Positions 32,029 to 41,835 of a stretch of DNA of 50,801 nucleotides are shown here, one piece after another (positions within the stretch are counted from its first letter, which is position 1; each line of letters opens with the position of its first letter). The notes beneath the pieces were generated by a model. The model saw nothing but the letters and a program-made list of their open reading frames with translations. It had not been told where the DNA came from and did not search any database. The position numbers and the translations under genes were made by a program. The stretch comes from a virus, in the IMG/VR virus record IMGVR_UViG_3300017770_000020, positions 1 to 50,801 of that record. One strand, given 5' to 3'.

Positions 32029-33345
32029 TTAAACTATTACTTCGCTACCAACAGAAAATAACTCTGCTTTTGCAGCTGACTCTGTTTCTTCAGGATGCCA
32101 GTATTGTATTCTAACATCTGAATAATAACCTTTAACACCTGTTGTATTAAAGTTTGATCCATCTTGAAAAAAGTCTCTAGCTTTGTTTCTTAACTCGCTA
32201 AAGTAAAAACCTTCTTTTTTGATGAAGCCAATTGTTTCACTACCAACTATAGTGCCTTCTTTAGGAACAACATAACAAGTATTAATATCATCGTAAGTGT
32301 TATAACCACTAATCATATTACCACCAGTACTAAAAGACTGCATCTCCCAACCTGTTGTACCTTCATAATTTATAGTTAAAAATGTTTTAACTATCTCTGG
32401 TTTGTCATTGAAAACAAAATCAACAAAAGCCTCGTGATTTCTAGAGTTTCCAACAAAACTACATCTAGGAACATTTTCCGAGTGCTGTAAATATAAGTTG
32501 TTATTATTAAAAGAATAAAACTCGTTATTTACGCTAAGCCCGTGTCTAACTTTGTATGTGTAAAATGAAGTCCAACCTTTTGATCTTTCATCATAACAAA
32601 GTGTTGCAAAATCTAACCTGTCTACTGTATTTATAACTATACCGTTTGATAAAGGTCTATTGCTAGTGTCGTTAGTTTCTAGCGTTATACAGTATTTTCC
32701 TTTCTGCTCGTCATAAGCTCCATATATAGTATCACACACTTTTAGGTTATCTTTAAACCAGTCTTTCATACCAGCATCAGATATAGGTGTTATACCATCT
32801 CTTGATAACCTTAGTATTGCACCTCTTCTTTTGTCAGCAAAGTATTTTCTACTACCATAAACAGCAAAGCTTTCTGGATTGTCGCTTATACCATAGTTAC
32901 CAGCGTATGGCGTTATTTGACCTATAACAACTTTAGCAGTAGCTGTCAAAGCTTGTCCTTCAGCTGTAAATATAGCGTCTTTATCTATCAAAGCTCTATT
33001 AACTTTATTTTCTTGAAATATAATCAAGTTTGTATCTTCCGCGTGTAACTTTTGTATACTACCTTGAGCAACATCTACAGCCCTTGTTATTGACTCTCCA
33101 CTTGGAAATTGATTTAGCTCGTTAACACTTGTTCTAGAGTTGAATATACCAGAATAAGTCATTGCGTTTTTTCTAACTTTTGTACCATACTGTTCATCAG
33201 TAATATGAGCTTTAACACCATAATCCATAGCTTTACCGTTGAACTCACCTTCTATTCTAGATTCTTCAATATGATATTTACCAACAGATTCACCACCTGC
33301 TAATACTACTGAGTTAAAGTAAGATATTTCTAATATTGCTCCCAT
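32029..33345 (-). CDS. tail nozzle-associated protein (C-terminal nozzle-like part)
   Basis: A 438-residue beta-rich protein. It has YGVKAHITDEQYGTKVRKNA, then FPSGESITRAVDVAQGSIQK, FFADKRRGAILRLSRDGI-like segments (KYFADKRRGAILRLS) and repeated Tyr/Trp-containing strands such as CYDERSKGWTSFYTYKVRHG. This is how the propeller part of phage nozzle (T7 gp12-like) and crAss-type muzzle proteins reads. It directly follows the 1305-residue nozzle protein, 14 nt apart. I infer that the muzzle/nozzle is built from two gene products here. Sequence similarity to a specific nozzle is from memory and weak. Confidence 0.55.
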   Translation of the reverse strand: MGAILEISYFNSVVLAGGESVGKYHIEESRIEGEFNGKAMDYGVKAHITDEQYGTKVRKNAMTYSGIFNSRTSVNELNQFPSGESITRAVDVAQGSIQKLHAEDTNLIIFQENKVNRALIDKDAIFTAEGQALTATAKVVIGQITPYAGNYGISDNPESFAVYGSRKYFADKRRGAILRLSRDGITPISDAGMKDWFKDNLKVCDTIYGAYDEQKGKYCITLETNDTSNRPLSNGIVINTVDRLDFATLCYDERSKGWTSFYTYKVRHGLSVNNEFYSFNNNNLYLQHSENVPRCSFVGNSRNHEAFVDFVFNDKPEIVKTFLTINYEGTTGWEMQSFSTGGNMISGYNTYDDINTCYVVPKEGTIVGSETIGFIKKEGFYFSELRNKARDFFQDGSNFNTTGVKGYYSDVRIQYWHPEETESAAKAELFSVGSEVIV

Positions 33346-33359
33346 TTATTATTTGTTAA

Positions 33360-36300
33360 TTATATTGTACATAGTGAGTTTATTGCTGTAACAACACCTG
33401 AGCTATTTATAACATAAGGTATGTATTGGCCTTGAGAGTTTTGAATAACTAAAAAGCCTGACCCTAGTGTTGTTGTTAAAGTAGCGTTAGTATATAGCTT
33501 ATTACCACCACCACTGCCATTTATAAATAATTGACTAGCTGTTGGCAATGTTCCACCGGTGTGTTTAATAGCATAATAAGTTGTTAACGAACTAGTCTGA
33601 GCACCAACACAAGCGTTGCTATTTGTTGACCCGTGGAAACCAGATACTTCTACAACTTTCAAAGGTGTTAAACTAATTGGTTGTGCTATTGCTGGTTGTA
33701 AGTTTCCGTTATCTGTAACAGTCCAAGCTAGATTAGCACTTCCAGAATAAACACCGTTTACAGAAAGACCAAATATACTATTAAAATTAAATGTTGCGCT
33801 AGCACCTAATTTGTACAAACCATCTGTCGTGGTTGTTGATATGTTAAAGTGAGAAGAATCACTACCACTCAAAGTTGCTGTTAAACCAAAACCGTTATTG
33901 TTTGAATCAGCAGATCCGTTAACAGCTGTTAGTGTTGCTAAATTTTTACCACCACCAGGGCCTGGCTGCGTATTACTTGGTATTATTATTCCACCAGGAT
34001 TATTTGCTGTTGGCCTTGTGTTTGATATAGTTGCTGTTATATCACCATTACCAGCTACACTGTTACTCTGTACCGCTCTTAAAGTTATGTTATACACATC
34101 GTTAGCGTTATCATTGTAAAAAGCAAACAAATCATTTGTTTTTAACATCCAATTTCTTTGTATATATGTTGGTATGTTTGTTGTTTGATCAACAGATCCA
34201 CTCATATAACCTTGTATTACGTTAGTACCACCTGTGTCTGTTATGTTTACAACCACAACTGTTTTTACAAAAGCGTTGTTACTAACACTACCGTGGTGCC
34301 CTTGGTAGAATAATATTCTATACCAACCATTACCGTTGAAGTTTGCGGGCATAGGAGTTTGTGAACCGCTTGCCCCAGTTGTTAACCAGTTAATGTATTG
34401 TGATGATAATCTAAATTTAGACATTCCAGAAGCACCATCAATTAAAGATTGTTGGTTAGCTATTGCGGCTGAAGATTTAACAGTTGATATTCTAACGTAA
34501 GATTTATCATCTTCATAAGCAACACTAAACTTACTTAAATCGTTACCATCACTAACACTATTTGTAACACCTAGTATTTGAAAACTGCTTATTGTAGGTG
34601 AGCTTCCATCGTTGTAAGGTGTAGCTGTTAGTTCACCAACTTGAGCACCTAGCAAAGCTTCTTCTAAAATAGGTGCGTTTGTACCAGCTGCAAACGAGTT
34701 AGTACTAAACGTGGGTGTTATTTGAAAGTTAGTAGGACCTTGACTAGCATAATCACAATGTTCATTCAAATCCCTAACTAAACCACATGATGATGTTTCC
34801 CAGTATATATCTAAATTCGACTCAAATGGTTTTGTTTCAAAAACCGTTAAACCTCTATCTTTTGCTTTAGGATAGCCGAAAGGCATATCAGCACTCATGT
34901 TATTTGAAGTTCTGTCCCAATCACTTCCATTTACATTAAACTCACCTGATACCGCAACTGGTTCCAAATAAAGATTTGGTATTTCAGCAACAGTAGGGTT
35001 TTTATGATTATCAGCTAAGAAACTATAAGGTCTTTGTCTATCTGTAAAGAAAGAGTCTTGAACTGTCCCAGAGCCATCATCTCTTTTTGCGTTTGATGAA
35101 CTAGATAAACCTTGATCTATAGCAGATCCTATGCTTAACACAGGTATGTAACTTTGATCAGCGCTACTATTTATTGTAGAGTGATAATAATTAGTACTAA
35201 CAGCTGTATTAACTTGCACAACTTTTGGGTATAACTTAACCTCTGATCCAGATAAACCATCTCTAGATGTAGTAACTGGATAACCGTTAACAATTTTTGT
35301 TCCAAAATCTTCACCAGAGTCGTTAAAATCTTTTATTGACCTTGGTACTTTATTGATGTTATCGTTGGTTAGCGAAAACCAACTCCTACTGTTTGGAGAT
35401 GTGCTAAACTTACCTTTTATAACTTGATCTCTATAACCTGAAAAACTATTAACCTCAGAGTCTTGTATAGTCCAGTTGTTCATTGGGTGAGACGTGTAAA
35501 CATTATAATAGTCTTGTTCTTTTTGTTTTACAACAAGTCTCCAAGAATACCAACCATTAGGTCTAGCTGTTGAGTGTGACTTCTTTTCCTCTACTATTCT
35601 AGAGTCTTTAAATTCTACGCTTAAAGCATTACCTATAGCTTGGTGCTGTGTACTCCAACTATACGCAGAGTTAAAATTACTGCTTAAGTCTTGTATCACA
35701 GCGTCAACAGTGTGTGTGTCAGATAAATTATCAACTTTATATGTTGATGGAATAACAGGTGATGTTCTTCCGTATTTATCTACAAGAACCATACCAACTT
35801 GATAAGTTCTTCTTTGTTTTAAATTGTGATACTTATATTGCTCTCTGTTATGAAAATAATGACCAATATCATTAGCGTCGTAACCAACTTCGTTTTCACC
35901 TTTAGGACCACTTGTTACTAAAAACTTAACACCTTTTTTATTATCTTCATCATTAGGTAAATCATAACCTAAAGTTATGTTACCATATACTAATCTATTA
36001 CCAACTAGTTCTTGCGCTTTTGCTCTAACAGGGGCGTTGTCACCAACTCTTATTAATTGTTTTTCAGGTAACACCTTAAAAGGATCTCTAGCTAAATAAG
36101 TATAAGAAACTGTTTGTCTATAGTAATGTCCTGAAGATTTAGGTTTTACCTTATATCTTTCAAAAGTTAAACCACTTATGTTAACCATATCAATTTCATC
36201 TACTATCTGTATAGAAGATGTTCCAGCTTCTCTTAATAATATTTCAATACTTTTTATTTTAAGAGCATTTATGTATGAATTAGCGCTTACGTTTGATGGA

Positions 36301-37277
36301 GATGTTTCGTGCTCTGTTATAATACCACCAGTCTTTACCGTGGGTATTGGTATACGCATTACTACTTTATCGTAGGCGTTTTTAACTAAAGGCGCTTTAT
36401 TGTTTTGATACATATATTGTGAGCTAGCACTAACTATAGGTTCTGGAGCATCTGACTTACCTGTAGAGCTAAATTCTATGTTACCACTATTTAAAGGCTT
36501 AAATACGTGTTGAGTAAATGGAGATATTATAGAGTATGTGTTGTCTTGATATTTATATCTATACGCAAAACGTATAAATTTTTCTTGCATATACTCTGAC
36601 TTAGTGTGCTGAGAGTTATTACTAGGATCTGTTGTTATCAAAGTATAAGTGTCACCTAAGTTTGCATTAGAGGCAGCTTCATTAGAATTATGTAAAAATG
36701 GAGGTAAAAAAGGAGCAACCTTAGCAACTGATATTTTCTCTTCACAATTATAATAAGAAGCATCAGCTATAGCAATATCAATATCTATATATCTTGGTTG
36801 GTTGTAATTATCTGTCCAATATAAAAACTTACCAATAACGTTAACACCGGTTATATGGTGGGTTGTAGAAAAATTTAAAAAAGTACCGCTAGCTAAATAA
36901 TATGTTTGACCGGTAGATTCTCTCATAACAATTCTACAGTTTTCATCACTAGCACCATCAGCTCTGTCTATTGAGTTTATGTCACCACTAAAATTTGTAG
37001 ACGTAAAGTTTGTTATAAACCAAAATATTCTTTTCGTAGCAACATCAACATGAGAACCTATAACAACGCCAAGGTCTTCAATACCACTACCTAAAGCTAA
37101 AGTGCCTTCGTTTATTAATTCTTGGCCCCTAACGTTTTCAATAGCACCAACATCAGAATCTTCACTGTTTGTTATAAGTATATTCTGTGCTTTTCTATAT
37201 TCACCTTTAGGTATAAGTCTTTCATCAAGGTCTAAATTCATTTTACCCTTGATAAACATGTTTTTTAGTTGCGCCAT
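33360..37277 (-). CDS. very large tail nozzle/muzzle protein (crAss-like gp44-type)
   Basis: A 1305-residue protein. Its start, KGKMNLDLDERLIPKGEYRK followed by SEDSDVGAIENVRGQELI, is a pattern I associate with tail-tip/nozzle proteins of Bacteroidetes and crAss-like podoviruses. Next are propeller-like strands (IFWFITNF, GKFLYWTDNYNQPRYIDIDI). The second half contains Ig- or cadherin-like beta domains, ending in a small module with GQYIPYVINSSGVVTAINSL. It has no signal peptide. It would form the end of the tail tube beneath the ring proteins encoded upstream. Its size is close to the roughly 1300 residues known for this family. Confidence 0.7.
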   Translation of the reverse strand: MAQLKNMFIKGKMNLDLDERLIPKGEYRKAQNILITNSEDSDVGAIENVRGQELINEGTLALGSGIEDLGVVIGSHVDVATKRIFWFITNFTSTNFSGDINSIDRADGASDENCRIVMRESTGQTYYLASGTFLNFSTTHHITGVNVIGKFLYWTDNYNQPRYIDIDIAIADASYYNCEEKISVAKVAPFLPPFLHNSNEAASNANLGDTYTLITTDPSNNSQHTKSEYMQEKFIRFAYRYKYQDNTYSIISPFTQHVFKPLNSGNIEFSSTGKSDAPEPIVSASSQYMYQNNKAPLVKNAYDKVVMRIPIPTVKTGGIITEHETSPSNVSANSYINALKIKSIEILLREAGTSSIQIVDEIDMVNISGLTFERYKVKPKSSGHYYRQTVSYTYLARDPFKVLPEKQLIRVGDNAPVRAKAQELVGNRLVYGNITLGYDLPNDEDNKKGVKFLVTSGPKGENEVGYDANDIGHYFHNREQYKYHNLKQRRTYQVGMVLVDKYGRTSPVIPSTYKVDNLSDTHTVDAVIQDLSSNFNSAYSWSTQHQAIGNALSVEFKDSRIVEEKKSHSTARPNGWYSWRLVVKQKEQDYYNVYTSHPMNNWTIQDSEVNSFSGYRDQVIKGKFSTSPNSRSWFSLTNDNINKVPRSIKDFNDSGEDFGTKIVNGYPVTTSRDGLSGSEVKLYPKVVQVNTAVSTNYYHSTINSSADQSYIPVLSIGSAIDQGLSSSSNAKRDDGSGTVQDSFFTDRQRPYSFLADNHKNPTVAEIPNLYLEPVAVSGEFNVNGSDWDRTSNNMSADMPFGYPKAKDRGLTVFETKPFESNLDIYWETSSCGLVRDLNEHCDYASQGPTNFQITPTFSTNSFAAGTNAPILEEALLGAQVGELTATPYNDGSSPTISSFQILGVTNSVSDGNDLSKFSVAYEDDKSYVRISTVKSSAAIANQQSLIDGASGMSKFRLSSQYINWLTTGASGSQTPMPANFNGNGWYRILFYQGHHGSVSNNAFVKTVVVVNITDTGGTNVIQGYMSGSVDQTTNIPTYIQRNWMLKTNDLFAFYNDNANDVYNITLRAVQSNSVAGNGDITATISNTRPTANNPGGIIIPSNTQPGPGGGKNLATLTAVNGSADSNNNGFGLTATLSGSDSSHFNISTTTTDGLYKLGASATFNFNSIFGLSVNGVYSGSANLAWTVTDNGNLQPAIAQPISLTPLKVVEVSGFHGSTNSNACVGAQTSSLTTYYAIKHTGGTLPTASQLFINGSGGGNKLYTNATLTTTLGSGFLVIQNSQGQYIPYVINSSGVVTAINSLCTI

Positions 37278-37281
37278 TTAA

Positions 37282-38460
37282 TTAGTGTTTTAGATGTTTA
37301 GACTTACCTCTCATAACTTGTGTAAGTTCTCCTATTTTTAAATTAGATAATCTAATTTTAGCATTACGCATTGCGGCTCTTCTTGATTTTCTATATCTAT
37401 TAATAACGTACTCAGGAACACCAAGCCTAGTGTTTAGTAAGTTAAAAACAATGTTCTGATACACAGCATCTTCTGCTAGCTTGTGTATTTTTGTTTCATT
37501 GTCAGTTGCTAAACCGTCTGATATATACTTAAATGTTATTAATTTATCTTTTAAATTGCTGCTAAAAGATATTTTACCATTTGCTTCATCTATAATAAAC
37601 AAACCATTTTCTTGCATATTTTCTGGATTACCACCGTATCTTTGACCAATATTACCTATTTTTTCAGTATGATAATTTGTATGATAAAAATAATCATTAG
37701 ACTCTAGTGTTCCAGAAAGATTATTAGCATCAAAATCTCTAAATCTTTCGTTTGTTAAAGCACTACCAACCATTAAGTTTTCATTTACATCATATAAATA
37801 GTCATAATCAGAGTCTTGCAGTATAGCTTGAGTTGGTATTGAAGTGTCTTTTGTAGGGTATATAATGTGTTCTATACCAGCTGTATCAACCCAAGAGAAT
37901 CTAACGTAGTTTATATAGTCTTGAGGCATTGGTATGCTTAAGCTTGGTGGTATTTCAACTTCTTGTATTTTTTCTACTCTTGAAATATCGTAAGCAAACT
38001 CTTGTATGCATCTTTTAGCTTGAAACAAAACTTCAGATCTTTTAGCCGTGTTTATCAACTTACCATCTCCAACATAACCCACCATAAAGTTACCTACAAT
38101 ATCTTTTAGCGATATATATCTATAATCACCTAACGTAGACTGATTTAACAATAAATCAATAACAGCGTTAGCTGCTATTTCTCCAGCATTTGTCAAAGCT
38201 GATGTACTAAACCCTGATGTTAAATGTGTAAACGTTACGGTAGCAACGCCGTTAGTAACACTGTAAGTGTAGTTACTTTGAACTTGAGTTTCCCCATTTA
38301 TTGTTATAACAAAATCATTGATATTGTCAGGAGTATATGGAAAACTACTAGATATTGTAAATAAAGATCTAGGTATACTATTATTAGTTGCTCCTTCAGA
38401 GCCGTCCCATTGGTATTTACTTTCGTAATAATGTAAAGGTGTTGCTGTTAATGTCCCCAT
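37282..38460 (-). CDS. tail ring/adaptor protein (crAss-like ring family)
   Basis: A 392-residue protein. After an N-terminal beta domain it has YISLKDIVGNFMVGYVGDGK, then VLFQAKRCIQEFAYDISRVE and VEIPPSLSIPMPQDYINYVR, followed by SWVDTAGIEHIIYP. I recall this order from the ring proteins of crAss-like and related podoviruses, which are distant relatives of T7 tail tubular protein gp11. The C-terminus is highly basic (RKSRRAAMRNAKIRL). It would form a ring between portal and nozzle. Its position between another ring protein and the nozzle matches. Confidence 0.68.
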   Translation of the reverse strand: MGTLTATPLHYYESKYQWDGSEGATNNSIPRSLFTISSSFPYTPDNINDFVITINGETQVQSNYTYSVTNGVATVTFTHLTSGFSTSALTNAGEIAANAVIDLLLNQSTLGDYRYISLKDIVGNFMVGYVGDGKLINTAKRSEVLFQAKRCIQEFAYDISRVEKIQEVEIPPSLSIPMPQDYINYVRFSWVDTAGIEHIIYPTKDTSIPTQAILQDSDYDYLYDVNENLMVGSALTNERFRDFDANNLSGTLESNDYFYHTNYHTEKIGNIGQRYGGNPENMQENGLFIIDEANGKISFSSNLKDKLITFKYISDGLATDNETKIHKLAEDAVYQNIVFNLLNTRLGVPEYVINRYRKSRRAAMRNAKIRLSNLKIGELTQVMRGKSKHLKH

Positions 38461-38462
38461 GT

Positions 38463-39473
38463 TTATTGTGCTTTAATTGCTGATTGTGTTTGTAAGGCTT
38501 TGCTTGTTAAAGTAACTAATCCTTGATCTTTTATTGTAACACCCGTTAATCCTAATATAGACATTATTAGTAAGTTTTCTTCTGAAGGATGTAATTCGAA
38601 GTTTGTTGATCCTTGTGTTGTGTTACCAGAATACAAATCATTTGCCCCTATTGTTATAACTAAGTTTGTAGAACCACCAATTACAGAACTGGCAATTGTT
38701 ATGGTACTTCCAGCAGTGTGTCCAGCGCCAGAACCTGTTATTTCTACATTTGTCACCGCGTTACCAGCAACTGTTACAACTATAGTACCAGTACCAGATC
38801 CAGTAAAGCCAGTTGTTGTACCTACTGTACCTGTGTAAGTTCCATTTGTAGCACCTGATGATATAGCTGTTCTTGATGTTAAACCATCACTAGCTATAAT
38901 TAAACCATCAGCCACATAAATGTTTGAATCGTATATATTTGTTCCATAAGTTGAATTTACCGTATATCCAAATCTTGGTGCTGTAGGTATTTTTATATAA
39001 TCTACAGATACTGTATCTGTTATTGTTGGTTTTACAATAATAGATGTTTCTCCTAAAGCAGTTGTTGTTTTGTAATATATCGGAAAGTCTTTTGATGGTT
39101 TGGTTAGCGGCGAAGATAATATGTACGCTAACTCGTTTTTATCTATTTCTTCTAAAGAAACAGTTTTATCTAACGTGTTTAAGTCAATTAATTTATAAAC
39201 ATCGCTAGGTAATTTACTACCGGATAAGTTTGTAGTTTTGTAAAATATATCTATTTTTTCTTTAGTTCTTTCTGGTAAATCAGCATAACCAGCATTCACT
39301 CTACCAAGGGTGTCCATTGATAAAAACTTGTTATACTCAGCAAAAGCTAATTCTAATAAGTTCATTTGAGCAATTTTAGCTTGTTTATTAAACTCATCAG
39401 GTGTTAAGTAACCTCTCTGTTCTTTGTTTAGTATTGATAAAACTGATTTATATACTGTATTTACGTTTATCAT
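38463..39473 (-). CDS. tail ring/adaptor protein with an inserted Gly/Thr-rich beta domain
   Basis: A 336-residue protein. Residues 1-150 begin INVNTVYKSVLSILNKEQRG, then YLTPDEFNKQAKIAQMNLLE, typical of crAss-like ring proteins. From about residue 205 to 275 an inserted stretch reads TGTVGTTTGFTGSGTGTIVV, then VAGNAVTNVEITGSGAGHTA, a repeat unit usually found in fibre or adhesin proteins. The native sequence resumes with NFELHPSEENLLIMSILGLT. I infer a virion ring that displays an extra beta domain on the surface. Confidence 0.65.
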   Translation of the reverse strand: MINVNTVYKSVLSILNKEQRGYLTPDEFNKQAKIAQMNLLELAFAEYNKFLSMDTLGRVNAGYADLPERTKEKIDIFYKTTNLSGSKLPSDVYKLIDLNTLDKTVSLEEIDKNELAYILSSPLTKPSKDFPIYYKTTTALGETSIIVKPTITDTVSVDYIKIPTAPRFGYTVNSTYGTNIYDSNIYVADGLIIASDGLTSRTAISSGATNGTYTGTVGTTTGFTGSGTGTIVVTVAGNAVTNVEITGSGAGHTAGSTITIASSVIGGSTNLVITIGANDLYSGNTTQGSTNFELHPSEENLLIMSILGLTGVTIKDQGLVTLTSKALQTQSAIKAQ

Positions 39474-39491
39474 AATTTCTTTTTATTATAA

Positions 39492-39518
39492 AGTGGTCAC
39501 CCCATAGAGATGACCACT
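39492..39518 (-). terminator. 8-bp hairpin between head and tail genes
   Basis: AGTGGTCA (39492-39499) and TGACCACT (39511-39518) pair perfectly around an 11-nt loop. In the direction of transcription it is followed by TTATAATAAAAAG, a poor T tract, so it is an incomplete terminator, an mRNA-processing site or an attenuator. It lies in the 57-nt gap between the 253-residue head gene and the ring gene. Confidence 0.5.
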
Positions 39519-39530
39519 CTACAAAATGAT

Positions 39531-40292
39531 TTATTTTAGTTTTTTCTCTATTGAGTTTAAGACTTTTAAACCTTCATCTGTTTTAAACCAAGCAGCTAAA
39601 GCAGTATATGGATGTTCGTCAAAAGGAACTTCAAATAGTTTTCTTTTTTCTTTACCAGCCATAAACGTTCTATTGTCTTCTGACAGTATTAAAACACCGT
39701 TTTCAACAGCTTTTATACCTAAGTTTCTTAAATGTACGTTTTCGTCTTTAGTTAACTCTAAGAATAAAGCAGGGTTTTCCCTAGCAAATATTAAAGTATC
39801 TCTTCTAAGCTCCTTAGATTTCATCTTACTAACCTTAGAACCAATTTCTGCGCGCATAATTGCTTCCATATCATCTACAGACATTTCAGCCGCCGCATTT
39901 AACGCATCTATTTCTAACTCAAAAATATCTAAGTCAGCCTCAGCATCTACTTCGTTATCTACTTCTCTAAAAGTTTTATTTATATCCGGGTGGTACATAG
40001 ATAAAAATTTTTGTAAAGTTGTATCTTTTTTCTCAACAAACAAAAATCCATCTCTAAATATAATATGCCCAGGTCTTGTTTTACCTTTCCAGTCTTCGAC
40101 AAAAGGCGTTGTTTGATTAATAGCGTAAGCTATTTCTCTTTGATAACCTTTTTCTTCATCAAAATAGTAAAGGTTTTTTCTTTTCATTATTCTAACCACA
40201 GGTCTTGAATCACCTATTAGCTCGTATAATCTATCTTTTATTTCCCACTTTGGAGAAACAGGCTTAGCAGCCTTTTCTTTTTTATTTTCCAT
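39531..40292 (-). CDS. head-associated protein of unknown function
   Basis: A 253-residue protein between the capsid gene and the ring genes. The N-terminus MENKKEKAAKPVSPKWEIKD is followed by RPVVRIMKRKNLYYFDEEKG and RDGFLFVEKKDTTLQKFLSM; a long acidic helix follows and the C-terminus is lysine-rich. I recognise no named family, although related proteins sit between capsid and tail genes in crAss-like phages. Its leader shares 25 bases with that of the scaffold-like gene. It is likely a virion protein or head-completion factor. Confidence 0.6.
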   Translation of the reverse strand: MENKKEKAAKPVSPKWEIKDRLYELIGDSRPVVRIMKRKNLYYFDEEKGYQREIAYAINQTTPFVEDWKGKTRPGHIIFRDGFLFVEKKDTTLQKFLSMYHPDINKTFREVDNEVDAEADLDIFELEIDALNAAAEMSVDDMEAIMRAEIGSKVSKMKSKELRRDTLIFARENPALFLELTKDENVHLRNLGIKAVENGVLILSEDNRTFMAGKEKRKLFEVPFDEHPYTALAAWFKTDEGLKVLNSIEKKLK

Positions 40293-40311
40293 AATATAAT
40301 ATAATTAAATA
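40287..40311 (-). repeat. 25-bp leader repeat, copy 1 (start of the head-associated protein)
   Basis: The 25 bases around the start codon at 40292 are identical to 42985-43009 at the start of the scaffold-like gene. In the coding direction the shared part is TATTTAATTATATTATATTATGGAA, with the ATG near its end. It is AT-rich, but an exact 25-base match at two start sites of head genes is unlikely to be chance alone, and it may be a translation or promoter element. Confidence 0.5.
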
Positions 40312-40330
40312 GTTAATAAGAGTAATAATT

Positions 40331-40353
40331 ACCCCCGTATAAAATACGAGGGT
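40331..40353 (-). terminator. hairpin downstream of the major capsid gene
   Basis: ACCCCCGTAT (40331-40340) and ATACGAGGGT (40344-40353) form a 10-bp stem with one C-A mismatch and a 3-nt AAA loop. It lies 22 nt after the capsid stop on the transcribed strand. The following sequence is AATTATTACTCTTATT, so the T tract is weak. A stable hairpin at this place could attenuate read-through or protect the capsid mRNA 3' end. Confidence 0.6.
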
Positions 40354-40374
40354 AAAAATTACAATAATAATTGA

Positions 40375-41814
40375 TTATCTGAATAACACGAAGTTGTTTG
40401 CTCCTTGAGTAACAATACATCTTTCAGATAGATAGTGAACTTTCATAGCATCAAGATCAGATGTCGCAGCACCTACAGATCCAGTTGTCCATTTTTTAAG
40501 TTTTCTATCATCAGCTTGAGACGCTCTGTATCTTACGTGTAAGAAAGGACGTCTGATGTTTTTACCCATGTTTTCATCGTAAACAGTTGTAGTTCCAGCA
40601 GGTACCATAACTCCTTCGATTTTTCCAGCAGTAGCTCCATCATTCACTAAGAATCTAGTTGACTTGTTATTTAAGTATTTCCAGTCAGTTTTGTAGAAAT
40701 CATAAGATGCTCTTCTAAAACCGTTGAAACCTAAATTAAGTGCCATATCCTCAGAGTTGTTAAACACACCGTAGTTAACACCAGCTGCATAATGTGAATT
40801 AACACCAGCTAGTAAGTTATCAACAGCTAAAGCAGCTTCTCTGTTTAAGAACATCATGTTCTCAGCGATACCACCTTGCTTGTCTAACTCTTGTAAAAGA
40901 ATATCGAAATCAGCTAAATCATCTGCGTTACCATCAAACATACCAGCACTTGCAACAAGGCCTCTGTTTTCTAATGCAGCAAATAAACCTTCAGAACCAG
41001 TACCAGTAATACCAGTACCTACTGCGTTTTCAGCTTCCATCATTGACATCTCTAAGTAATCATCAAATCTTTTTTCTGTATCACCTGAAGACTTTAGGTA
41101 CCATAAGTAACCTGATTGTCCAGCTTCACCAGAAACTTCAACCCAACCAATTGCAGCCGCGTCAGATCCATTGATCATAAACTCGTCTTTGATTATCATT
41201 GGTTTGTTTTGAAAAGACTTGAATTCAGCTTCAACTCCACCACCAAGACCAGAAGTCCCTTTTTTGAAATCAGAACCGTATACAAAGAATTTAATAGTTT
41301 TAGAACCACTTGCAGCAATGCTCGCGTGATCTCCAAAATTGTTAACCCCGTAAGGTTTGATTGTACAAGTAGTTCCATCAGCTGCAGCTACTGTAACTTG
41401 TCCTTTAAGAACAACTACATTTGCGCCATCTGTTACTTGACATACAACTGTTTGTCCAACTCTAACAGACATTGCGATATTAGAACCGCCTGTGTTATCA
41501 ATATCTTTTGGAGCTGAAATAGCACCAGTCGCAACGTTAACTGTAGCTTGGTATGCTAAGTGTAATCTACCTTGCTCAGACCAAATAACTTGATCAGAAG
41601 ACATAGGCATTTCTGCACCGACCATTCCTAAAAATCCACTGATAGATCTGTCTCCATATCTTTCAATTTCTGATTCGTAAAGGTCTGGCAGGTATTGTTG
41701 AGCCCATCCGCTATTACGGATGTCTAAGTAAGCACTTTCTAGTGTTACTTTGCTCTGAGCAGGAGTAACTAATCCGTTACCTAACGTGCTCGATGTAAAA
41801 TTTACATTTGCCAT
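40375..41814 (-). CDS. major capsid protein (crAss-like type)
   Basis: A 479-residue capsid protein. It begins ANVNFTSSTLGNGLVTPAQS and has YGDRSISGFLGMVGAEMPMS, then an elongated beta-rich insert (MSVRVGQTVVCQVTDGANVV), then FVYGSDFKKGTSGLGGGVEA, IIKDEFMINGSDAAAIGWVE and GYLWYLKSSGDTEKRFDDYL. The last block is characteristic of crAss-like and related Bacteroidetes podovirus capsid proteins. Length is near the 490 residues of known members. HK97-like fold is expected. It lies downstream of a scaffold-like gene and ends at a strong hairpin. Its codon choice looks more GC-rich than its neighbours, as often seen for abundant proteins. Confidence 0.85.
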   Translation of the reverse strand: MANVNFTSSTLGNGLVTPAQSKVTLESAYLDIRNSGWAQQYLPDLYESEIERYGDRSISGFLGMVGAEMPMSSDQVIWSEQGRLHLAYQATVNVATGAISAPKDIDNTGGSNIAMSVRVGQTVVCQVTDGANVVVLKGQVTVAAADGTTCTIKPYGVNNFGDHASIAASGSKTIKFFVYGSDFKKGTSGLGGGVEAEFKSFQNKPMIIKDEFMINGSDAAAIGWVEVSGEAGQSGYLWYLKSSGDTEKRFDDYLEMSMMEAENAVGTGITGTGSEGLFAALENRGLVASAGMFDGNADDLADFDILLQELDKQGGIAENMMFLNREAALAVDNLLAGVNSHYAAGVNYGVFNNSEDMALNLGFNGFRRASYDFYKTDWKYLNNKSTRFLVNDGATAGKIEGVMVPAGTTTVYDENMGKNIRRPFLHVRYRASQADDRKLKKWTTGSVGAATSDLDAMKVHYLSERCIVTQGANNFVLFR

Positions 41815-41835
41815 TTTTAATTAATTTTAAGTTTG

